29,950 nucleotides of DNA from NCBI GenBank assembly GCA_902478425.1, contig CABSKV010000006.1:1-29950 (forward strand), read 5' to 3'. The position numbers were made by a program, and so were the translations under genes. The first letter of the stretch is position 1, and every line of letters starts with the position of its first letter. This document shows, piece by piece, positions 1 to 6,278 of this stretch. The notes below the pieces were generated by a model, which saw only the letters and a list, made by a program, of their open reading frames with translations, ran no database searches and was not told where the DNA came from. Source of the stretch: an uncultured Coriobacteriia bacterium (lineage in GTDB: Bacteria > Actinomycetota > Coriobacteriia > Coriobacteriales > QAMH01).

Positions 1-155
1 TGCAAGATGCAGTTGATGGCGGTGGTCTTGCCGCTGCCGTTGGGGCCGAGCAGGCCGAATATCTCGCCGCGCTCGATGTTCATGTTGAAGTGGTCGAGGG
101 CGAGCACGTTGCCATAGCGCTTGACCAGATCGACTACCGAAACGATGTCGTGCAT
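1..155 (-). CDS. ABC transporter ATP-binding protein (N-terminal fragment, runs off window)
   Basis: Only the first 51 codons are in the window. They begin MHDIVSVVDLVKRYG and contain a complete Walker A motif, GPNGSGKTT, at about residues 38-46. This is the usual start of a cytoplasmic ABC ATPase that powers a membrane permease. The ATG at 155 is preceded by GGGAG at suitable spacing. The motif order and the GEIFGLLGPNG context resemble drug or ABC-2-type export ATPases (CcmA-like), but the substrate cannot be read from this fragment. The gene is divergent from the LuxR regulator at 325, which may control it. The remainder and any permease lie to the left of the window. Confidence 0.9.
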   Translation of the reverse strand, partial: MHDIVSVVDLVKRYGNVLALDHFNMNIERGEIFGLLGPNGSGKTTAINCIL

Positions 156-198
156 GTCTGTCTCCCGACGTGTCCTGCATGCGTTCACGAGTGGCTTT

Positions 199-227
199 AT
201 TTAATCTTGGCGGGCGGTGCGTGTAAA
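199..227 (-). promoter_or_regulatory. Predicted promoter of the ABC transporter gene
   Basis: On the minus strand TTTACA (227-222) is followed by a 17-base spacer and TTAAAT (204-199), about 44 bases before the ATG at 155. The match to a housekeeping promoter is moderate. A perfect palindrome lies immediately upstream of the -35. Confidence 0.45.
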
Positions 228-228
228 C

Positions 229-242
229 ATGACATTTGTCAT
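229..242. promoter_or_regulatory. Perfect palindrome, candidate operator
   Basis: The sequence is ATGACA-TT-TGTCAT, a perfect 6-bp inverted repeat around two bases. It lies between the divergent ABC transporter and LuxR genes, two bases upstream of the predicted -35 of the ABC gene. Position and symmetry suggest a dimeric regulator site. Which protein binds it is unknown; the adjacent LuxR protein is the obvious candidate. Confidence 0.45.
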
Positions 243-312
243 CATTCTGCAAACGCCCCGTTCAGATGCGCTTTGGGAAGGGCGAGCGCACCACCGTCGC
301 ATGAGGGAACGG

Positions 313-318
313 TATAAT
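313..318 (+). promoter_or_regulatory. -10 element TATAAT directly before the luxR-type gene
   Basis: A consensus TATAAT ends six bases before the ATG at 325. If used, transcription would begin at or next to the start codon, giving a leaderless mRNA. No clear -35 is seen 17 bases upstream. Confidence 0.45.
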
Positions 319-324
319 CGCGCT

Positions 325-1044
325 ATGGAAGAATATGCCGACGAAATCATCTTGCTTGCCGCCTGCACGGCCATCTCGCTTCTCTTTGGGAATGCGGCGC
401 TTGCCATCATCGGCATTCTGCTCGCCGTCTCGCTCGCATGCGTATGCGAGATGACGCGTCCGGGGTATCGGCTCGCCGCGCAGCTCGTGTTCATCGCCTG
501 CGCGCTTTTCTTCGCGCCCGTCCTTTTCTTCCTGCCGATATGCGCGTATGCCATGCTGCATGAGCGGGCATGGGCGCTGCGGGTTCTCTGGCTCGTGCCG
601 CTTGTCGTCGCGCCGCTGTCAGGTGAGGTCTCGGGGATTGCATGCGTGGCCGTCGCGTGCGTGTGCGCCGCCGCCGTGCTCATGGGCATCAAGGACGCGC
701 GCATGCGGGCCGAGCGGCTGGGCATGCAGTTCGCGTTCGACGACTTGCGCGAGCGCAATCTCGGGTTGCTCGCGGAGCGCGAGGCGCTTGCGACGACGGA
801 GGCGGAAGACAAGCCGAGTGCGCCATCGGCCGACGTGCTCTCGCAGGCAGCCGGGCCCTTCTGCAGCCTGACGGAGCGCGAGTACGCCGTGGCCAAGCTC
901 GTCGCCGAAGGCATGGACAATCGCGACATCGCGGCAACGCTATTCCTCTCGGAGGGCACCGTGCGCAACCACATCAGCTCGATTCTGAACAAGCTCGACT
1001 TGGGCAATCGCACGCAGATCGCCGTGCTCTACTATCGGGGATAA
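325..1044 (+). CDS. Membrane-anchored LuxR-family transcriptional regulator
   Basis: The protein has 239 residues. The first ~125 are hydrophobic, with several predicted membrane helices, followed by a charged linker (~130-170). A C-terminal LuxR/NarL helix-turn-helix begins at LTEREYAVAKLVAEG and contains the typical GTVRNHISSILNKL recognition helix region. Membrane-tethered LuxR proteins without a receiver domain are common in Coriobacteriia, usually beside the transporter or enzyme they control. Here the neighbour is the divergent ABC transporter. I chose ATG 325 because a consensus -10 lies just upstream; upstream in-frame starts (301, 217) would place that -10 inside the gene and add low-complexity residues. 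The ligand and targets are unknown. Confidence 0.85.
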   Translation: MEEYADEIILLAACTAISLLFGNAALAIIGILLAVSLACVCEMTRPGYRLAAQLVFIACALFFAPVLFFLPICAYAMLHERAWALRVLWLVPLVVAPLSGEVSGIACVAVACVCAAAVLMGIKDARMRAERLGMQFAFDDLRERNLGLLAEREALATTEAEDKPSAPSADVLSQAAGPFCSLTEREYAVAKLVAEGMDNRDIAATLFLSEGTVRNHISSILNKLDLGNRTQIAVLYYRG

Positions 1045-1053
1045 ATGAGACGC

Positions 1054-1092
1054 GGACCAGACAAAACCCGCCGGGGCGCTTTTGTCTGGTCC
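1054..1092. repeat. 39-nt hairpin repeat, copy 1 (probable terminator)
   Basis: A perfect stem of GGACCAGACAAAA with its complement TTTTGTCTGGTCC encloses a GC-rich 13-base loop. The pairing extends by one further C-G pair to 1053-1093. The 39-nt unit is identical to 6230-6268. It lies just after the LuxR-family stop codon. Because the stem carries AAAA on one side and TTTT on the other, it could act as a terminator in either direction. Confidence 0.75.
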
Positions 1093-1094
1093 GA

Positions 1095-1123
1095 CAGTCT
1101 CGCTGTCTCATTTCGCAGGTCAG
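1095..1123 (-). repeat. 29-nt dispersed motif, copy 1
   Basis: Read on the minus strand it is CTGACCTGCGAAATGAGACA followed by GCGAGACTG. It is identical to 4491-4519 and one base different from 4860-4888. Part of it (GTCTCATTT, 1105-1113) pairs with AAATGAGAC at 1043-1051, so the 39-nt hairpin at 1054-1092 sits in the loop of this larger hairpin. Confidence 0.8.
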
Positions 1124-1135
1124 GGTATGCCGGGG

Positions 1136-1141
1136 TATAAT
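1136..1141 (+). promoter_or_regulatory. -10 element of the antiporter-channel-ClC operon
   Basis: A consensus TATAAT lies 29 bases before the GTG at 1171. No convincing -35 is present; the region where it would lie is the end of the 29-nt repeat. Confidence 0.45.
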
Positions 1142-1170
1142 CATCCTCGGTCATGTAGCCGAGTACACAT

Positions 1171-2412
1171 GTGAGGGCACCCGTCTTGGAAGCGGATCTC
1201 GTATCGTTGTTCTGCATAGTCGCGGTCGCGCTCTTCGCCCCGATCATCTCGGCAATCGTCCCCAACAGGATGATCCCCGAAACCGTCTTTTTGCTCATCG
1301 CCGGCATGGTGCTCGGCCCCAACGTGCTCGCCGTCGCGCAGCCCGATGCTGCCATCACGTTGCTTTCCGACCTGGGCCTCGGCTTTCTCTTCCTCCTCGC
1401 GGGCTACGAGATAAACCCGCAGGAGCTGACGGGCAAGCAGGGGCGTCATGGCCTCCTGACCTGGTTTGTCACCTTCATCATCGCGATGGTGATCTGCATT
1501 GCCACCCCCGACTTCCAGTCAAACCAAATTGGCTGGCTTGCCGCGGCCATCGCGCTCACCACCACGGCGTTCGGTACGCTCGTTCCCATCTTGCACGAGC
1601 GCGGGCTCGTGGGCACGCGCATCGGCAAGTCCATCTTCGCGTACGGGACCTGGGGCGAGATCGGCCCGATCATCGTCATCGCGCTCATCCTGTCGACGCG
1701 CAAGACCTGGGTGACGCTGGCAATTCTCGCGGCGTTCACGCTCATCGCCGTTGCCGCTGCGGTGATTCCCAAGCGCATCTGGGAAAACGGCATCCACCTG
1801 CCCAAGTTCTTCAAGAGCAACCGCGACACGAACGCGCAGATTGTCGTGCGCTTCGTCATGGTGCTACTCGTCGGCCTCGTCACGGTATCTGCCCTGTTCG
1901 ACCTCGACATCGTGCTCGGTGCGTTTGCCGCCGGCTTCGTGCTCAGGTTCCTCGTGCCCGAGGGCAACGAGGGGCTCGAGCACAAGCTCAACGGCATCGG
2001 CTACGGCTTCTTCGTTCCCCTGTTCTTCGTGGTGAGCGGCATGGCCATCAATCCCGCGGCCGTGGCCGACTACCCCTTGCTGCTCCTGATCTTCATCCTC
2101 GCGCTGCTGCTCGTGCGTGCGCTGCCCATATACGTCGCCTTGCGCGTATCGCGCGAGACGCGTGACATGGATCGCCACAGCCGCGCGACCATCGCGCTGT
2201 ATTGCACGACGGCGCTGCCGCTCATCGTGGCGATCACGAACATCGCGGTCAACGCCGGTGCGATGACGGCCGATATCGCGTCGTTGCTCGTCGCGGCGGG
2301 AGGCGTTACCGTGTTCCTCATGCCGCTTCTCGCCTCGTTCGCGCTCAAGCGCATCAAGGGCCCGGCGCAAGATGGCTCCGTACCGGCAAAGTCTGGGGAG
2401 GATGACGCATGA
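1171..2412 (+). CDS. Monovalent cation:proton antiporter, CPA2 (Kef-type) family
   Basis: The 413-residue protein is almost entirely hydrophobic, with about 12 membrane segments and no C-terminal RCK/TrkA-N domain. Family features include an N-terminal helix followed by IPETVFLLIAGMVLGPN, the LSDLGLGFLFLLAGYEI segment, and FDLDIVLGAFAAGFVLR late in the protein. These are characteristic of Kef/NapA-like Na+/H+ or K+/H+ exchangers in the cytoplasmic membrane. The GTG at 1171 gives the longest family-like N-terminus; TTG 1186 is an alternative. It overlaps the K+ channel gene by four bases, and the ClC gene follows, so the operon handles K+ or Na+, H+ and Cl-. Ion specificity cannot be decided from sequence alone. 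Confidence 0.85.
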   Translation: MRAPVLEADLVSLFCIVAVALFAPIISAIVPNRMIPETVFLLIAGMVLGPNVLAVAQPDAAITLLSDLGLGFLFLLAGYEINPQELTGKQGRHGLLTWFVTFIIAMVICIATPDFQSNQIGWLAAAIALTTTAFGTLVPILHERGLVGTRIGKSIFAYGTWGEIGPIIVIALILSTRKTWVTLAILAAFTLIAVAAAVIPKRIWENGIHLPKFFKSNRDTNAQIVVRFVMVLLVGLVTVSALFDLDIVLGAFAAGFVLRFLVPEGNEGLEHKLNGIGYGFFVPLFFVVSGMAINPAAVADYPLLLLIFILALLLVRALPIYVALRVSRETRDMDRHSRATIALYCTTALPLIVAITNIAVNAGAMTADIASLLVAAGGVTVFLMPLLASFALKRIKGPAQDGSVPAKSGEDDA

Positions 2413-3239
2413 ATGACGTGCCAACCAAGCAAGAGCGTTCCCTGAAGCAATGGCTCTTCATGGCGCTCGAGTACCCGGCCGAGGCATCGGTCGGCGGCAA
2501 GGTGGCCTGCGGTGTCATCTACGCCTGCATCATCGCGAACGCCCTGCTCGTATGCGTTCCGGACGAGTGGCTGTCACCCGCCTTCGACACCCCCATCCTC
2601 GTGTTCAACATCGTCTCGGCGCTCGTCTTCACCTGCGAGTACATCGCGCGCATCTGGATAGCCGACAAGGTGCGTCCCCAGCTTTCCTCGCTCAAGGCGC
2701 GGCTACGCTACGTGGCGTCGCCCATGGGCATCGTCGACTTGCTGTCCTTCCTGCCCTCGTGGATCATGCTCTTCGTGCCGATGTCGCCTGCGATACGCGA
2801 TGCGATCAGCATCATCCGCCTCATTCGCCTGTTCAAGATATCGCGCTATATGCGCGGCTTGCACACCATCGGTGCGGTCATCAAGAACCGTCGCCAGGAG
2901 ATCATCGCCGCGTTCATGGTGCTCGCGCTGCTCACGATCGCGGCCAGCGTGCTCATGTACGAGGCCGAGCACGCCGTGCAGCCCGAGGCCTTCGACAGCA
3001 TCCTGACCGGCATCTATTGGGCGATGACGACGATCACGACCACGGGCTACGGCGATCTCGTGCCCATCACGGCGTTGGGACGCCTGATCGGCTTTTTCGT
3101 GATGGTCCTCTCGATCGCGATTGTCGCCATTCCAGCGGGCATCTTCTCGGCTGGCTTCGTCGAGGAGTTCCGCGCGCAGCGAGATGCGCGTAGGCGCTCG
3201 CTGTTTCGTTCCTCGAAAAAAGACGAGGAGAGCGAATGA
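2409..3239 (+). CDS. Six-helix voltage-gated-type potassium channel
   Basis: The 276-residue protein has the architecture of a tetrameric Kv-type channel. Helices S1-S4 lie at about residues 30-150, with an S4-like segment carrying spaced arginines and a lysine (IRLIRLFKISRYMR). The pore helix is followed by the selectivity filter TTGYGD at 211-216 and then S6. A short charged C-terminal tail has no RCK domain. The filter motif identifies K+ selectivity with high confidence; voltage sensitivity is inferred from the S4 charges. The ATG overlaps the antiporter stop codon (ATGA) and the end overlaps the ClC gene the same way, indicating translational coupling. It probably acts with the neighbours in setting membrane potential or in osmotic balance. 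Confidence 0.92.
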   Translation: MNDVPTKQERSLKQWLFMALEYPAEASVGGKVACGVIYACIIANALLVCVPDEWLSPAFDTPILVFNIVSALVFTCEYIARIWIADKVRPQLSSLKARLRYVASPMGIVDLLSFLPSWIMLFVPMSPAIRDAISIIRLIRLFKISRYMRGLHTIGAVIKNRRQEIIAAFMVLALLTIAASVLMYEAEHAVQPEAFDSILTGIYWAMTTITTTGYGDLVPITALGRLIGFFVMVLSIAIVAIPAGIFSAGFVEEFRAQRDARRRSLFRSSKKDEESE

Positions 3240-4486
3240 GGCGCCTGCTGTTCGTCGTCCTCACGCTCGCGTTCGGCGCGTTTGCCGGCGCGTTTTGCTG
3301 GGCGTTCTTCTTCCTCATGAACTTGGGGATGGACCTGCTGTGGACCCAGGCGCCGGCCTTCCTCGAGAGCGTGGGTTGCCCGGCCCTGTTCTATCCCGTC
3401 GTGTTCTGCGTCGTGGGCGGGCTCGCGATTGGCGTGTTCCAGAAGCGCGTGGGGCCGTATCCCGATGACATGAACACGGTGCTCGCCGAGGTCAAAGCGA
3501 GCGGACGCTACGAGTACAAGCACATCAAGGCGATGTTTCTCGGCGCGCTTTTGCCGCTGCTCTTCGGCGGTAGCATCGGCCCCGAGGCCGGGCTCACGGG
3601 CGTCATCGCGGGACTGTGCACCTGGGTGGGCGACCGCTTGCGCTTCGTGGGAAGCGAGATGCGCGAGCTGGCGAGTGCGGGAACGGCCGCCATCATCTCG
3701 GCGATCTTCGCTGCGCCGCTCTTTGGCCTGGCTGCGCCACTTTTCGGATACGCCGACGAATCAGACGGCAAGGCAGCGCACGGGAACGCGCACATCGAAG
3801 TTCCCAAGCCGCTCAAGGTCGTCATCTACTTGCTGTCGATTGCCGGGGCGCTCGGCGTGTTCACGCTGCTCAGCACCTTCGTCGGTGGCGGTTTGGGTTT
3901 GCCGCACTTCTCCGAGATGAGCGTCTCCGTATATGAGGTCGCGTGGATGATTCCGCTCATCCTGATTGGCGCGTGCGCGGGCTGGCTGTTTCACGCGTTT
4001 GGCGCTGGCGTGCGCTGGCTGTCGACGCGCCTGGGCGAGCGTCCCATCGTCAAGGCGGTTCTCGCGGGGCTCATCCTGGGCGGTATCGGCGTGCTCCTGC
4101 CGTTCACGATGTTTGCGGGCGAGGCGCAGACCGAGATGCTCGCCGCGCAGTGGACGGGCATGAGCGCATTCGTGTTGCTGGCGACCGGCTTTCTCAAGGT
4201 GCTCTCGACGCAGGTCTGCCTCGGGCTGGGCTGGCGCGGCGGCCACTTCTTCCCGATCATCTTCGCGGGCATCTCGATTGGCTACGCATGTGCGGGGCTG
4301 TTCGGCATCGATCCGGTCTTCTCGCTATGCGTGTGCACGGCCGGGCTGCTTGGCGTCGTCATGCGCCAGCCTCTCATGGTCACCTTGCTCCTCATCCTGT
4401 GCTTTCCCGTCAAGGCCGTGGTGTTCATGCTCATCGCCGCATGCATCGGCTCGGCGATTCCCGTCCCGAAGGCGTTTAGGGAGTAG
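3236..4486 (+). CDS. ClC-family chloride channel/transporter (operon copy)
   Basis: This 416-residue membrane protein carries the bacterial ClC variant signature GGSIGPEAGLTG at about residues 111-122, with Glu117 in the place of the gating glutamate. The late anion-pathway loop reads GWRGGHFFP. It lacks cytoplasmic CBS domains and is near the usual length of short bacterial ClC proteins. Whether it is a Cl-/H+ exchanger or a channel cannot be read; the glutamate favours exchange. The start overlaps the K+ channel stop (ATGA), so it is the third gene of the ion operon. It ends just before a bidirectional hairpin shared with the convergent gene at 4538. Confidence 0.88.
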   Translation: MRRLLFVVLTLAFGAFAGAFCWAFFFLMNLGMDLLWTQAPAFLESVGCPALFYPVVFCVVGGLAIGVFQKRVGPYPDDMNTVLAEVKASGRYEYKHIKAMFLGALLPLLFGGSIGPEAGLTGVIAGLCTWVGDRLRFVGSEMRELASAGTAAIISAIFAAPLFGLAAPLFGYADESDGKAAHGNAHIEVPKPLKVVIYLLSIAGALGVFTLLSTFVGGGLGLPHFSEMSVSVYEVAWMIPLILIGACAGWLFHAFGAGVRWLSTRLGERPIVKAVLAGLILGGIGVLLPFTMFAGEAQTEMLAAQWTGMSAFVLLATGFLKVLSTQVCLGLGWRGGHFFPIIFAGISIGYACAGLFGIDPVFSLCVCTAGLLGVVMRQPLMVTLLLILCFPVKAVVFMLIAACIGSAIPVPKAFRE

Positions 4487-4490
4487 CTCT

Positions 4491-4519
4491 CTGACCTGCG
4501 AAATGAGACAGCGAGACTG
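4491..4519 (+). repeat. 29-nt dispersed motif, copy 2
   Basis: The motif is CTGACCTGCGAAATGAGACA followed by GCGAGACTG. It is identical to the minus-strand copy at 1095-1123 and one base different from 4860-4888. Together with 4860-4888 it forms direct repeats on either side of the small gene 4538-4849. Confidence 0.85.
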
Positions 4520-4538
4520 AGCGTTTGTCTCATTTCGC
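4498..4538. terminator. Bidirectional hairpin terminator between convergent genes
   Basis: GCGAAATGAGACA (4498-4510) pairs perfectly with TGTCTCATTTCGC (4526-4538) across a 15-base loop. It sits between the convergent stop codons of the ClC gene and the small gene, with the last base inside the latter's stop codon. Confidence 0.6.
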
Positions 4539-4849
4539 TAGCGGCTCTTCTCGTAGAGCTCGAGGGCGATGCGGCATGCCTTGAGTTGCCCGGAGTATAT
4601 TTTCTCGTAGTAGTGGTCGTCGTACCAGTCGAAGGTATAGCACGCCTCTTCGGCCGCAACCTGCTCCTCGAGCTGGGGAAGGTCTGCCTGCAGCCTTTCG
4701 CATACGGCCTGGGGTGATGCTCCACCTCGGAGCTGGTTGCGTATGTCTTGCAGGTATTCGAGCTCGGCCCTATCCCAGGTATCGAGCCCCGAGCTTTCGT
4801 CCGGCTGGCGTTTTTCGATCTCTTCCTCGATTGCCCTGAGGTAGTCCAT
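4538..4849 (-). CDS. Unrecognised 103-residue acidic protein
   Basis: I do not recognise this protein. It begins MDYLRAIEEEIEKRQ, is rich in Glu, Asp and Gln, and has two stretches likely to be helical or coiled-coil (about 1-45 and 50-75). The end is aromatic-rich (YTFDWYDDHYYEKIYSG). There is no signal peptide or membrane segment, so it is probably cytoplasmic. ATG 4849 is chosen because CAGGAG lies seven bases upstream; the longer open frame reads through the repeat at 4860-4888 and into the VWA gene. It follows the VWA gene in the same direction, separated only by a hairpin, and is flanked by two direct 29-nt repeats. Confidence 0.75.
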   Translation of the reverse strand: MDYLRAIEEEIEKRQPDESSGLDTWDRAELEYLQDIRNQLRGGASPQAVCERLQADLPQLEEQVAAEEACYTFDWYDDHYYEKIYSGQLKACRIALELYEKSR

Positions 4850-4859
4850 GAGATATCTC

Positions 4860-4903
4860 CTGACCTGCGAAATGAGACAACGAGACTGACTGCTTGTCTC
4901 ATT
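4860..4903. repeat. 29-nt dispersed motif, copy 3, with hairpin
   Basis: The 29-nt motif (4860-4888) matches copy 2 except for one A in place of G. AATGAGACAA (4871-4880) pairs with TTGTCTCATT (4894-4903). On the minus strand the hairpin lies between the VWA stop (4921) and the small gene, and the motif's terminal CAG merges into that gene's Shine-Dalgarno sequence. Confidence 0.8.
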
Positions 4904-4920
4904 ATATGACGGTGCCGGCT

Positions 4921-5562
4921 TTATCGTGCGGCCATGTCCTCGTCGATCTCGAGCTTCCACGAGCCCGTGATGCCCGCGTCCGAGCGAAGCTGGCAACAGG
5001 CGGTCGCCATCGACGCATAGACGGCCTGGGTGCCGCATCCGTCGGCATGGTACGTGGCGGCTCGGTCTGCAGCGATGCCGATACGCGCGGCCTCGGCAGC
5101 GGCGTCGATGTTCGCGCCCATGAAGATGAACTCCCAGCCCTTCTTGCGCTTCTTCTCGATGAGCTTCTTCACCTGGGGGTACGTGAACTCACGGCTCGCG
5201 TTTTCGTAGCCGTCGGTCGTGATGACGAAGAGGACGTTCTTCGCGCGATGATGCTTGGGCAGCGTCTTTTGCACCTTGGATACGTGCGTGATGGCTCCGC
5301 CCACCGCGTCGAGCAGCGCCGTGCATCCGCGCACGTAGTACTCCTTGTCCGTGATGGGCGCGACGTCTTCGATGCGCTCGCGGTCGCAAATGACCTCGAT
5401 GCGGTCATCGAAGAGCACCGTCGAGACGATCACGTCATCGCCCTGCTCCTTGTTCTTGCGCAGCACGGAGTTGAAGCCGCCGATGGTGTCTCTTTCCAAC
5501 CCGCCCATCGAGCCGCTTCGATCGAGGATGAACACGAGCTCGGTGTAGTCTTCCATCTTCAT
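4921..5562 (-). CDS. VWA-domain protein (MIDAS metal-binding)
   Basis: The 213-residue protein is essentially one von Willebrand factor A domain. The MIDAS motif is visible: DRSGSM at about residues 14-19, the conserved threonine in GCTALLDAVGG, and the aspartate in TTDGYEN. It has no signal peptide or membrane segment, so it is a cytoplasmic VWA, usually a metal-dependent interaction module. The ATG at 5562 has AGGAGG at ideal spacing. A hairpin (TTCGTC at 5573-5578 with GACGAA at 5586-5591) abuts that ribosome site. The HTH-type gene lies upstream on the same strand and the small acidic gene downstream. Its partner is unknown; the association with the HTH gene suggests a stress or effector-regulation role, which is inference. 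Confidence 0.88.
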   Translation of the reverse strand: MKMEDYTELVFILDRSGSMGGLERDTIGGFNSVLRKNKEQGDDVIVSTVLFDDRIEVICDRERIEDVAPITDKEYYVRGCTALLDAVGGAITHVSKVQKTLPKHHRAKNVLFVITTDGYENASREFTYPQVKKLIEKKRKKGWEFIFMGANIDAAAEAARIGIAADRAATYHADGCGTQAVYASMATACCQLRSDAGITGSWKLEIDEDMAAR

Positions 5563-5658
5563 GATTGCCTCCTTCGTCGGTATCTGACGAAAAAGACTCT
5601 ACGCCGCGCGACGGGCGCATAGGTAAACCGCGAGGCGACATTGGCGCGATGCGAGCGC

Positions 5659-6204
5659 CTAGCCCAGAAGCTGCTGGTCAAACTCGTAGAGCGCGAGGTT
5701 TATCTGGTGAATGTCATTGATTCCGTTGAGGAGGAAGAACTCGATGATGACATCGAATTTGGAGCTATGCGACAGCGTGAACCCGGCGCGTTCGAGCAGG
5801 GCGAGGGCATCCTCGTAGCTGAGCTCGAGGGCAAACGCCAGTGCGCATGCCGTCTTCTTGGTGGGGCGATAATCGTCGTCCTTGCGGATTTTCGCGAAGA
5901 GCTGGCGGCTCATGTTTGCCCGCTTGTATACCTCGACGTCGGTCATGCCGCGCTCATCGATGAGACGCAGCACGGTCTGGGCAAACGACTCGTCGAGCTG
6001 GTCTAGGCGCTCGGCAAGGCTTGCCGGTGCGCCGCCGCCGACGATAACGGGGTCGAAGGCTCCGGTGATCTCGCCGCGCTCCATGCACGGGGCACTGGCG
6101 GGCATCGATGCGACGGACATCGGCATGCTCGCAAGCGGCATGCACGATTCGTCGATGAAGACCTCATCGATGTAGCGTCTGACCCGTGCAAGCAAATCAG
6201 CCAT
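5659..6204 (-). CDS. HTH-type protein with conserved SHSSKFD C-terminal domain
   Basis: The 181-residue protein has a variable, Met/Ala-rich N-terminus (1-60). It continues with a helical region (64-85) and a helix-turn-helix-like segment: TDVEVYKRANMSRQLFAKIR, then KKTACALAFALELSYEDALALLERAG. A conserved C-terminal tail contains SHSSKFD and ends FDQQLLG. From memory, this C-terminal module is often fused to a macro domain in Firmicutes and found near VWA genes; here there is no macro domain. The ATG at 6204 follows GGAGG; the longer frame runs through the 39-nt repeat hairpin and into the MFS gene and is unlikely. Its VWA neighbour starts 96 bases downstream. DNA binding is plausible but unproven. 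Confidence 0.8.
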   Translation of the reverse strand: MADLLARVRRYIDEVFIDESCMPLASMPMSVASMPASAPCMERGEITGAFDPVIVGGGAPASLAERLDQLDESFAQTVLRLIDERGMTDVEVYKRANMSRQLFAKIRKDDDYRPTKKTACALAFALELSYEDALALLERAGFTLSHSSKFDVIIEFFLLNGINDIHQINLALYEFDQQLLG

Positions 6205-6229
6205 GGGGCCTTCCTCCTTCTGACCTGTT

Positions 6230-6268
6230 GGACCAGACAAAACCCGCCGGGGCGCTTTTGTCTGGTCC
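6230..6268. repeat. 39-nt hairpin repeat, copy 2 (terminator/leader hairpin)
   Basis: Identical over 39 bases to 1054-1092. On the minus strand it follows the MFS gene stop by 10 bases, as a terminator would. It also lies 26 bases before the ATG of the HTH-type gene, followed directly by CAGGTCAG and that gene's ribosome binding site. Confidence 0.8.
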
Positions 6269-6278
6269 GTGTCCCAGT

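Noticed and set aside
642..2165. Long open frame (507 codons) overlapping the LuxR and antiporter genes in another frame
   Set aside because: It is rich in Arg, Ala, His and Gly with no family features, as expected for a shadow frame in GC-rich DNA. The overlapped genes have clear motifs. The same applies to other long frames opposite real genes, such as 6186-7316 (+), 14964-15884 (+), 21764-23119 (-) and 26417-27634 (-).
4491..4888. CRISPR-like direct repeats (29 nt)
   Set aside because: Only two copies in tandem orientation, separated by a gene rather than a spacer, and no cas genes. The repeat forms part of a terminator-like hairpin.
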